Origin: an uncultured Acetatifactor sp.
GTDB lineage: Bacteria > Bacillota > Clostridia > Lachnospirales > Lachnospiraceae
Length of the DNA stretch: 64,000 bases
Reading direction: 5' to 3'
NCBI GenBank assembly: GCA_947581865.1
Contig: CANPWA010000007.1
Coordinates: 1-64,000 of the forward strand
Shown piece by piece: positions 21,201-27,154 of the stretch. Numbering within the stretch: position 1 is the stretch's first letter; the number at the start of each line of letters is the position of its first letter. The position numbers and the translations under genes are program-made. The notes under the pieces are model-generated. The model was given only the letters and a program-made list of their open reading frames with translations. It did no database searches and was not told where the DNA came from.

Positions 21201-21877
21201 AACTGTCTGGACGTGGCCGTCGTACTATAAACCGATCCGTTGAATAAAATGTCATAGCCCGTTGCTCCACTAACCGTATTCCAACTGATGGTGGCAGTAG
21301 TCTCCGTTGCAGCCTTTTTAATGCCAGAAGGAACTGCGGGCGATATCGCCAGTGTTTTAATTGTTTTCGTTGTACTATAAGCGCTGGTCGTTTTCGATGT
21401 TTTCGCACGTACCGCATAAGTATGGCTTGTCTTGGGCTGCAAACCGGTAAATTTTTTGCTGGTGGTCGTGATATTCGTAACCTTATTATCAAACAGAATA
21501 TCATAACTTCTGGCATGTGCCACCGCATTGAAGCTTACGGTGACAGACACTGTATCTGCAGTCGCGTTAACATTCTGGGGTGTACTGATTGGCTGGTTAT
21601 CATAAAAATCGGACGGAATCAATATTTGAGCGCCATCACTAAGACTCCCTCCCGAACTTCGAACTGCTTCCAAAACAACTTTATACTGCTGATTGGCCTC
21701 CAGATCGGCAGGACTGGTATAAGATGTCGTATGCAGTTCTGTTTCGTTGTAAATGGTATAACTTTTTCCAACCGGAAACATGTACGCCTTGTACCTAGTT
21801 ACATTACTGACGGCTGACCAACTGGCTGTTATAGACCCGTTTGAATTCAGTGTCAGTTTTAAGTTTAATTGTTCCAT
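12260..21877 (-). CDS. giant FnIII-repeat/RHS (YD-repeat) polymorphic toxin with C-terminal C80-like peptidase-like tip
   Basis: 3205 aa: about 15 FnIII-like repeats (ATISWNAVSGATGYDVLFNG...), long YD-repeat core (Y.YDA.GN...), RHS core end MLSPDPVKRGLNRYHYCNDDPVNYEDSTG, variable tip with FNVIAHGNPKGIMFEG...IKIYSCSTGQQKGGFAQQLANIL. Confidence 0.9.
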   Translation of the reverse strand: MEQLNLKLTLNSNGSITASWSAVSNVTRYKAYMFPVGKSYTIYNETELHTTSYTSPADLEANQQYKVVLEAVRSSGGSLSDGAQILIPSDFYDNQPISTPQNVNATADTVSVTVSFNAVAHARSYDILFDNKVTNITTTSKKFTGLQPKTSHTYAVRAKTSKTTSAYSTTKTIKTLAISPAVPSGIKKAATETTATISWNTVSGATGYDILFNGSVYSTTATSRQFTGLTAGKSYAFQVRSKNADATSAYTVSNTVTTAPKAPTSITATSTDTTATITWGQVTGATGYIVRFNNTDVQCSASATSYTAKGLTENTSYSYQICSKSADGTGSFSTSRTIKTQVAPPAVPSGIKKSATETTATISWNAVSGATGYDVLFNGSLYSVTGTSKQFTGLTAGKGYAFQVRSKKAGATSAYTASDTVTTAPKAPTTISATSTDTTATITWGKVTGATGYIVRFNNTDFQCLASAASYTVTGLTPKTSYNYQICSKSADGFGSFSTSRSIKTQAQLPTIPTGISHQSTDNSATVSWNAVSGATGYDIYFNGTTYSVTTTSKTFTNLAANVGYTYKVRAKNADGTSNYSNVYTVRTTPKAPVASGISGTTGENSATINWSAVTGAESYDVLFNGTVQNVKTTSATFTGLTANTSYSYQIRVRTSDGASSYSTAKTIRTAPIAPASPTVNASQSAVTISWNPVSGATSYDLIFNGTTYRVTGTSKTVSGLSAGTNYTYQIRSNNADGSGSYSAVKTITTIPNAPTGVSATATVDSVTVSWTAASGATSYEVYMNNKAYTTSGTSIKITGLASNTSYSYKVRAQNASGYSAYTSSQTIKTLLKAPNTPTGVTASATYNSVTVRWNSAVNATSYDVLFNGTVYNVTGNSKTISGLSASTSYSYQVRAKNSAGTSAYSAAATVKTPIKPPATPTGVKATATENSVTVSWNAVSDAASYELVFNGNVYTLTGTSRTFTGLTAGTEYKYKVRAKNAGGYSTYSTENSITTIPSVPENVTATVTATTMKVGWDAVKGAVSYTVRRDDKLVTVSDTSVQYVELLPYTNYTYQVCAKNVSGESAYSELKTIRTLLETPDADAEVTINSVLVSWDPVDHATSYDVQFDGNICNVSGTSAMFADLVPETEHTYAVCARNGGDTSFYCKEKTVKTLRAVPDVPDIVWADPYYNSVVVTWFEVPDATGYEVEFDGVVVPVSGSSRSSASELRKAYSVRSSGVQRVVREIAGLLPNTEHTYRVRATNIYGAGGFSELQSVTTKTNKRNGMPAGRRRGSYPDGRLSYTGLDPVNAVTGSFLWSNTLLEEYGKDALNFTVMYDSQRDEHETTMGKGWTHALNYLLYKDADYYYFSTPYDEVTSFQIEEGSTVLVADADSKSDYRLEIKEDNSVSITDLDDTEYCFNSVLQITGIWENGLQAYWFEADAQTQTVQIKGRHGGYITLTYGNGYLTGAADAMGNAVTLAYSDGKLTSVTNPLGVQMTFGYDEQGRLAEIGDFSGNVYLENQYDSLGRVVSQTMADRGVSTVSYVDGCTSFTDETGNTTDYYYNEAGSITQIALAGNSTLSSYNERGQMVEQTDALGNKTQMGYDETGRMNLVTHPDQTTEQVFYNDRNQPVRTINRDGTESHYAYDERNNLVSVQDERGNTSIYVYDSQDNLISYTDKEGNKWQYLYDENQHLCEALDPEGNHYLYVHDAIGRLTSYTTPAGRETAYEYSATGELLKIVDSDGSQIFAYDGNGNCTGITDRMGNSQRLEYNAMGQVVLATDYMGKEYRFTYDERGNLLTETDPLGYQMEYAYDAFGNRVSQKDKNDGVTHFYFDAENRLTKVKDAAGGTVSYTYNNMGEVTAVTDPLDHQRTFAYDQAGHVISETDALGHSIGYTYDQVGNILTRTDEDGVVTTYGYDKESRLVSIETAAGTTIFTYDALDRVISVLDVDGYTEQAQYDGDGNLVLSSDKESRQTSYVYDSMGRLAEETAPNGGKTVYAYDKNGNCTQITDAEGHIYAYVYDANNRLIMSTDPVGNSMSYEFDDRGQLVCITDARGGITQYAYDGNGNVVKETNPVGGERSYTYDSLNRLTCITDEMGHSSTYAYDAAGNRVSYTDANGNQWSYAYDANNRLISIIGQDESSMTLAYSNTGKVVSVTDMEGAETSYQYDSMGRLTEMSDALGNSLSLGYDSVGHLVSQTDANGNTTEYEYSPAGNLISITDAEGGVTAYTYNEVGQVMTETDALGNAITYAYDLLGQVTSMTDALGNTTTFTYTADGQIQTVQNAEGEVTKYFYDACGNLSKTEDALGNIVLYEYDAMNNQIKECMDDSGEQVCTTLYQYDKKGRMIKEILPLLDEKVYNYDGNDNLVSFTDEEDQKTTVRYDLNNQPTAMTYSDGRTASFRYNKRGELVEMQDWNGTATMERDVLGRLVKVTDHNGRETGFSYDTAGNRTGIRYPDGAVVAYAYDKNNRLTKVTDSDGQAAQYAYDNAGNVLSLTQPGSVSTYTYNANRQPVKVVYSIGENASVSEAFTYDALGRIIGSERTGSAADFARSAAYAYDAKGQLVTYRNRQNKETYAYDALGNRTTKSLNGIQKATYQYNQLNQLTAMTVDGAVYGFVYDKRGNLTEERRDGSLIRQYAYDTAGMMATGRNLESGEETVYTYNALQMRIKNVQKLATGDSIRTREMQYVPDFLGAPGNELMSYETGASNIRNVFGHGYVRLSRTMTAAPEGVPGKAYFQSDIYGSPLLASDVQGNLLQYAERNIWGDLKPGQETTSGLEENLRFTSYSLDPVIGKYFAQARFYDSRCGRMLSPDPVKRGLNRYHYCNDDPVNYEDSTGEIANILIGGALGAITGGAFGFGGSVVSQLIGGQKIDWRKAAGAAANGAITGAAKGALVGSGVGIPAALATDFVAGTVGSAAEQWISGGDVSIRRSVTDGLTNAVSGAIYGNNPMSSLRSAVARGAGAGAANAGINYISDALGSLGQGYNGGYAGALLGRAGSFSPYTYGRDPRSSCGGSRQTGKSLGYTTSRGYQYGATQTKSTKSGKKYSLKGFIKETLLGGVMGGLSSAAFYGGGKAVDKIKRSIFYDDSDRLGIIIGKSRGDELERAYKIVGPSTPEQFNVIAHGNPKGIMFEGRLLNAEEVAMLIRHSPQYVGGKQRIKIYSCSTGQQKGGFAQQLANILQTEVEAPNTTLFVTKLGGFTVAEKVGNVYIRGEWIIFRPRQ
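20351..21340 (-). repeat. tandem duplication of a two-FnIII-domain unit (2 x 495 bp) inside the RHS gene
   Basis: PAVPSGIKK[A/S]ATETTATISWN...APT.I.ATSTDTTATITWG.VTGATGYIVRFNNTD repeated with an exact 165-codon period. Confidence 0.85.
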
Positions 21878-21904
21878 AATTTTTATTCCTCTCTTTCCTT
21901 TTGT

Positions 21905-21930
21905 TTTATTGAATTTGCAAATTCAATAAA
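21905..21930. promoter_or_regulatory. 26-bp perfect palindrome in the RHS 5' UTR
   Basis: tttattgaatttgcaaattcaataaa equals its own reverse complement. Confidence 0.8.
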
Positions 21931-21931
21931 T

Positions 21932-21961
21932 GAAAAAGAACAAAAGCGTCTATCTGTAAAC
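21932..21961 (-). promoter_or_regulatory. sigma-regulon promoter-like element upstream of RHS
   Basis: minus strand GTTTACA-gatagacgcttttgtt-CTTTTTC (N16 spacer). Confidence 0.7.
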
Positions 21962-22051
21962 AAGAATCATAACTTTTGGCAATACCCTGCAATCTTAAAA
22001 TTTCAGGATACAAACATCCTTTTAGTAAATTATTAATGATACTCCGTCATC

Positions 22052-22350
22052 CTAAATAATTCTGCGGACAGTCCGCAATGATTCCTGTAATACAATATTT
22101 TGATCAGACTGTAGAGCATCCGAATTACTATTGGTTCTATGCTCAGGACTCATCCCTTCAAATCCGAAACAGATTCCAACATAATTAGGTAAATCGTTAC
22201 CATTCCAATCAAAAAGAATGAAATCCGCAGGTTTCATAGAATTGGCTGGCACTATTCTGATCTTTCCTATTTGTATTATCATATTGATGCTGATATCAAT
22301 TTTCAAAATGGCAAGACACACTGGAGATGTAAAATCAGAACAATTCATAT
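22052..22350 (-). pseudogene. CHAP-like lysin remnant
   Basis: NSMKPADFILFDWNGNDLPNYVGICFGFEG resembles the CHAP/amidase motif (PGDIIFFDWDGDG.PDHVGIV); no coherent N-terminus. Confidence 0.5.
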
Positions 22351-22374
22351 GTTTAGGTTTTTTGTTCAATATGC

Positions 22375-22538
22375 TTTTCCTAATAACTCTGGCAACTGTA
22401 CCCTCGTCCATCATTCTCTAAAACAAGTATTGATTCATTAATGCTAAACCAAGTTGTCACTAACAGTCCAAAATATGCCTAGGACTCATACAGAAGTCCG
22501 ATCTCCTACGCAAACTGATAAATCAAATAATCAGCAGG
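22375..22538 (-). pseudogene. holin remnant (paralog of the holin at 24476-24961)
   Basis: minus strand ADYLIYQFA*EIGLLYES*AYFGLLVTTWFSINESILVLENDG...VQLPELLGKAY* vs intact ADYLIYKFAQELGLQYESQTYFGLLVATWFIINESISVLENAGRMGVELPEFLRRTL. Confidence 0.85.
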
Positions 22539-22823
22539 TCAACCTGACTTATATAGTTTGAACCGGACACAATCAATAATGCATACTTGATCTAATAAAA
22601 TTGTATATTCCTGTTCCGGTCTCCGTGAGTCATCCCCAAGCCTTGAGATGAACAGGGAATGGTTTCTCGCTCTGACTGTCAGCGATAGCCGCGGCAATCA
22701 CTGTAGGACTGTAACGATTCTCTATGTCATTCTAAATATTAACACAGACAGGGTTCCTCCCTGCTCACTCCAAACCACAGGTGCCGGGGCTGCATAATAA
22801 AAACCACCCCGTTTGATATCCAT
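22539..22823 (-). pseudogene. MazF/PemK-type toxin remnant
   Basis: MDIKRGGFYYAAPAPVVWSEQGG / NDIENRYSPTVIAAAIADS / EQEYTILLDQVCIIDCVRFKLYKS in shifted frames match the MazF pattern. Confidence 0.75.
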
Positions 22824-22879
22824 GCCCCGCCATTTTCCTTGTTAAATATTTTTGTATATTATAAAAGTGCAATTATTTG

Positions 22880-22909
22880 GTTTACAATCTATGCCAATTT
22901 TTCTTTTAT
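22880..22909 (+). promoter_or_regulatory. sigma-regulon promoter-like element upstream of endolysin
   Basis: GTTTACA-atctatgccaattttt-CTTTTAT (N16 spacer). Confidence 0.7.
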
Positions 22910-22952
22910 CCTATTGAATTTACAGATTCATAAATTCTAAAAAGGAGAAAAA

Positions 22953-23729
22953 ATGGCAAATTACGACAACAGGCGTTATACTTATGCACAGATACTGGCA
23001 GGAAATGGATATTACATGAAGGATGATCAACTGCGAGCCACTCCTGAGGTAAAGGTCATGCAGGCGAAATTGAATACGGCAGGCTACAACTGTGGTACTC
23101 CCGATGGAAAATTTGGCAAAAAAACTGATGCTGCTGTTCGGGCATTTCAGAGTGCAAAAAGACTTAACATTGACGGCAAAGCTGGCAGGAAAACATTGAC
23201 GGCTCTGGATGCAGCGACTGCCAACAACAATTCTACGGGAACACTTTACAACAGCAACAGTTATCTGACTTTGGATCAGATGAAAGTTAATGCTCAGTAT
23301 ATCCTTGACTATCTTAGGAATAGAGGTTGGACTAAGAATGCTGTTTGTGGTATGCTAGGCAATATGCAAACCGAAAGCACGATTAATCCGGGGATTTGGC
23401 AGAGTCTGAAAAAAAACCATCTTCCTGGCGGATTCGGTTTGGTACAATGGACACCCGCTTCCAAATACATCAATTGGGCAAATGCACAGGATTTGGAAGC
23501 AGCTAACATAGACAGTCAGTTACAGCGAATCCTTTATGAACTTGAAAACGGTGAGCAATATTATGCTACCCACGCTTACCATCTTTCCTTCGAGGCTTTC
23601 TCGAAATCCACTGAAACTGCATATTACCTTGGATGTGCATTTCTGCACAACTACGAACGTCCCAAAAATTCTTTCCAGAACTCGACCAGAGGTAGACAGG
23701 CAACTTACTGGTACGAAAACCTGACCTAA
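22953..23729 (+). CDS. phage-type endolysin (PG_binding_1 + phage tail lysozyme-like)
   Basis: VKVMQAKLNTAGYNCGTPDGKFGKKTDAAVRAFQ (PG-binding) and AVCGMLGNMQTESTINPGIWQS...GGFGLVQWTPASKYINWA (Phage_lysozyme2-like). Confidence 0.85.
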   Translation: MANYDNRRYTYAQILAGNGYYMKDDQLRATPEVKVMQAKLNTAGYNCGTPDGKFGKKTDAAVRAFQSAKRLNIDGKAGRKTLTALDAATANNNSTGTLYNSNSYLTLDQMKVNAQYILDYLRNRGWTKNAVCGMLGNMQTESTINPGIWQSLKKNHLPGGFGLVQWTPASKYINWANAQDLEAANIDSQLQRILYELENGEQYYATHAYHLSFEAFSKSTETAYYLGCAFLHNYERPKNSFQNSTRGRQATYWYENLT

Positions 23730-23735
23730 TTTTTC

Positions 23736-24366
23736 ATCAAGACCAATCGACGTCCTCTCACACCACTGCTCATGCGGTTCCGCAAGCGGCGGTTCGGTTG
23801 TTCAAAGATGTGCTTATGTCTTGCACTACCTATTCCTAACTCTAAGCGTTCTTATCCTTTTCTCTCGGTTTCCAACCTACTCTCAAATAAGCAACCTCTT
23901 TCGAGCAACTGCTATCTTTAAGTACTAGATAAATAGCATCCGTCTTATCCCAACCGTCAAGTCTTTTCCTTCATCTGCTTTCACAGACTTCTTTGATACT
24001 ACGACTTGAACTGCCTTCTATATGTTCAGCCGTGTCTTGCAACATAGGTTACTAAGGAGTGAATATTGTATCACCCTGCAAAGCATACCATACAGACCTC
24101 CCCAGTTAAGGTACATAATCTTTCCCTCCTATCTGCCGCACTTACCCAGTATACCTTCGGATAGTTATTTGGTTTCAACTTGTCGAGCAGCCTTACCCGA
24201 TATGCCAAGCCTTATATATGATTTCTGTCCTCTAGACCAGAGGTTTGCCATCCGGCTTCCCTCAGCTTCCACCTCATGGCGGACAACCTTGCTATTGGCT
24301 GTAAATTTTTCACTATCAGGGCACTTTACAGACTTAACACCGATTAGATTATACCCATGCTAGGCG
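23736..24366 (-). other. ORF-less group II intron-like element
   Basis: minus strand begins near cctagcatgggtataatctaatcggtg, contains ccgccatgaggtggaagctgagggaagcc, and ends with a domain V-like gaaccgccgcttgcggaaccgcatgagcagtggtgtgagagg; no reverse transcriptase ORF. Confidence 0.6.
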
Positions 24367-24372
24367 AACAAG

Positions 24373-24410
24373 AAACCGACCAAGAGATTGATATTTCCCT
24401 TGGTCGGTTT
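24373..24410 (-). terminator. rho-independent terminator-like hairpin downstream of holin
   Basis: perfect 12-bp stem aaaccgaccaag/cttggtcggttt with 14-nt loop. Confidence 0.75.
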
Positions 24411-24475
24411 ACAATTTCAAAATAATAAATCGCTTAATATATGGCGTTCTTAAATGGTTTATCATATACCTCGTT

Positions 24476-24961
24476 TTATTTCTTCTTACCTTTTTCATCT
24501 ACATCTTGCTTCAGCTCGCTTAGTGTTCTCCTCAAAAACTCTGGCAGTTCTACACCCATTCGTCCTGCATTTTCCAAAACAGATATAGACTCATTGATAA
24601 TAAACCAAGTTGCCACTAATAACCCAAAATATGTTTGTGATTCATATTGGAGCCCTAATTCCTGCGCAAACTTATAGATTAAGTAGTCAGCACATATTGC
24701 AACAAAAACAGTAAAGATGTACCCCACCTTCTTAAATATACCTAAAACACCCCTTTTACTGCTCCAACCATACTTTTTGTTACTAGGGTGTTCTATTGCT
24801 TCCTTTTTTGCCGCAATCATGCCAGACACATAGTCTGCAATCATGAGAAGCATCAGTAAACACAGCATTGGAAACAGCAATCCAAATTGGTTGCTGACCC
24901 ACGCACCAACTATTGTAGTGATTATCTTTTCCCACAGTTCTTTCCCATTCATATATGCCAC
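24476..24961 (-). CDS. phage holin family / toxin-secretion holin
   Basis: 161 aa, multiple TM segments, MLLMIADYVSGMIAAKK...NKKYGWSSKRGVLGIFKKVGY typical of holin_4/TcdE-like families; start may be internal ATG MNGKELW. Confidence 0.85.
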   Translation of the reverse strand: MAYMNGKELWEKIITTIVGAWVSNQFGLLFPMLCLLMLLMIADYVSGMIAAKKEAIEHPSNKKYGWSSKRGVLGIFKKVGYIFTVFVAICADYLIYKFAQELGLQYESQTYFGLLVATWFIINESISVLENAGRMGVELPEFLRRTLSELKQDVDEKGKKK

Positions 24962-24984
24962 CAGCTTTCATTATTTTTACGAAA

Positions 24985-25014
24985 TAGAAAGCTGACATCC
25001 ACAAAATTGTAAAC
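24985..25014 (-). promoter_or_regulatory. sigma-regulon promoter-like element upstream of holin
   Basis: minus strand GTTTACA-attttgtggatgtcag-CTTTCTA (N16 spacer). Confidence 0.7.
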
Positions 25015-25020
25015 TCCCCA

Positions 25021-25560
25021 TCATATAAAATGTCTGTCCAATACCTCTTTATACAGTTCCCTCCGCAACCGATTGATATATTGCCGACTTACAGAAAATA
25101 TTTCTGCAATTTCTGCATCTGATTCATTTCCCGTAATAATTATTCTAAATATTTTCTGCTTCCTTCCAGTATACTCCCGCAAAAACATCTCAACATCAAT
25201 ATTGAAAATGACGTTTTCTAAATCAGTAATTTTTTCAACACCACTTATATCAAAAAGATCATCATTATCAGTAAATTGCTGCTTGTCATGCTCTTTCTTG
25301 CTTTTACGATACAATTCATAAAAACGATTTTTCAGAGCAGTACATAAAAAGGTCAAACATTCCCCATCTGTTTCGCAGTATTCCATTCTTATTACTGCTT
25401 CCCACAGAGCCATCGTCATTTCTGAACGTACATCCTCCTTGTCATCCTTATACAAAAGCCTCACATATTTTTTAATCAACGGATTCATTTTCTCTACTAG
25501 TTCTTTGAATTCATTTTTATTTATATGTATTTTTTGGATTATTGACGTTATTTCCCCCAT
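25021..25560 (-). CDS. small sigma-70 family alternative sigma factor (TcdR/UviA/BotR-like size and architecture)
   Basis: 179 aa; region 2-like KYVRLLYKDDKEDVRSEMTMALWEAVIR and region 4 HTH NESDAEIAEIFSVSRQYINRLRRELYKEV. Confidence 0.8.
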   Translation of the reverse strand: MGEITSIIQKIHINKNEFKELVEKMNPLIKKYVRLLYKDDKEDVRSEMTMALWEAVIRMEYCETDGECLTFLCTALKNRFYELYRKSKKEHDKQQFTDNDDLFDISGVEKITDLENVIFNIDVEMFLREYTGRKQKIFRIIITGNESDAEIAEIFSVSRQYINRLRRELYKEVLDRHFI

Positions 25561-25580
25561 ATCCTACGCCTCCAAAAGAA

Positions 25581-25610
25581 GACAAAGATAAAAATGAGAA
25601 AAATGTAAAC
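25581..25610 (-). promoter_or_regulatory. sigma-regulon promoter-like element upstream of the sigma gene (autoregulatory)
   Basis: minus strand GTTTACA-tttttctcatttttat-CTTTGTC (N16 spacer). Confidence 0.7.
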
Positions 25611-25884
25611 TTGGGGGAAAATAATCTATTTTCTATTATATAATCTTGCCATATAAAGCGACTTACTTTTGAAAAGTGTCTTTTTTTCTTAAAAAACTGT
25701 ATAATTTGCCTTTAAAAAATTTGAATTTTTAAAAGTTTGAATAAAAAACTTAAATTATAAATGGGAAATAAATTCGACCATCATAAAATATTGATATGTG
25801 AAAAATATAAAAAGGGGCAGAACTCATTTAGTGCAACAGCCTTACCTCATTTTCCCGTATAGTTTTTATTGCCGGTCAAAGCCA

Positions 25885-27089
25885 TCAGTGAATAAAGTCA
25901 TACAATAGCACCGCCACATCAAACCGGTCATTCTCATCGTGAATCTCTACCTGACCTTTATATTTTTCTGCGATCTGTCCTACAATGATCAACCCCAATC
26001 CATGATTGCCACTGTCAGCTTTATGTGTCAGATATTTCCCTTTCTCTTTATGCCCAGCCAGCTCTTCAATGGCATTATCCAGCAGATTCCCAAGACAGAT
26101 ACAGATATCCTCCGCATTCATTTCTCCATCCCTGGGGATATTTTCTTTCACTTCAAACTCAATCCCAATTTGTGCGGCATACTCAGCTTTATAATTGATA
26201 ATGCTGTCGATGTAGATATTTCCGGTATTGGATACAAGATTTCCACGAGTGATCAGTTTCAGATTCTCATTACAATAGCGTTCTAATTCAGAATATTTTC
26301 CTGAATCTACCAGCATTTTTTCCAAAAGGTATCGTTGCTTGATATCATGTCTGAAATTCCTCAGTTCCTCCCACAACTTTTGACTTTCTTTATTCTGCCG
26401 GATGTAGTATTCGCACTGCTTTTCAAGAACTTTCTCCCGTATGCGTTTTTCCTCAGCCTCTTTTGATCTTTCATACAGATAATACGTCACAATATTGATC
26501 AACAGCACAATAGCCGAAGCCACAAAGCAGCTTGCCTGTTCCGAAAACGGTTCCGCCTTCACCAGCGTCAGCAGAATCCAAATACTTCCCACCGGTACAA
26601 CAAATACCTCCAGCCAATCCTGAAAATCAAGTTCAACATTCCTTTTTTTCTTAACTACTAATAAAACAATTTTAACCATACAAAAGCAAATAATGCGTGA
26701 AATAATGGCATACACCGTTTCTGTACTTTCATTCAGCGGACATTCTAAATAACGGACGAGAAAAAGCAGCAGTACCTCCGTTCCCATACCGGTCAGATAT
26801 ATAAAAAAGCTACGAAAAGCACAGATTTCAGTGAATCGGAATAAAGAACTCTGACCACAAGAAAAAAAGCGGTCAGAGAAAATAGCATATTGAACCAAAT
26901 ATTATGTACCACATAGTATGTCACTATATTAATACAGACATAATACCCTCCCCATATCACAATATCAGTTGCCGGTTTATTGACCCGCTTTGTCAGCGTA
27001 TTCTCACAAAATATCCGTTGTATGATTGTAGTAAAAAACTCTGCGGTCATCAACAGCACTGTCAGTCCCATATGGTTATTCCTCCGCAT
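25885..27089 (-). pseudogene. AgrC-like GHKL sensor histidine kinase, frameshifted and internally deleted
   Basis: two overlapping ORFs (26793-27089 TM part, 25885-26898 kinase part: ELRNFRHDIKQRY...CLGNLLDNAIEELAG...NHGLGLIIVGQIAEKYKG). Confidence 0.75.
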
Positions 27090-27154
27090 TGGAGTATTTA
27101 TTGTTATAATGTAAATTTTAAAATTTTTTAATATCTGATATCCTATGCAATATT

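Noticed and set aside
13440-21870. CRISPR or satellite repeat array
   Set aside because: The periodicity is protein-coding (FnIII and YD repeats in one open frame), with no conserved direct repeats separated by spacers.
22375-22538. Amber (TAG to Gln) recoding of the second holin
   Set aside because: Two TAGs at Gln positions are suggestive, but an additional frameshift and truncation make C-to-T decay far more likely.
24407-24436. Plus-strand GTTTACA as a fifth sigma-regulon promoter
   Set aside because: At N16 the sequence is tcgcttaa, not CTTT, and the GTTT is part of the terminator stem.
22953-24961. Complete prophage
   Set aside because: Only lysin and holin genes are present; no integrase, terminase, capsid or tail genes in the window.
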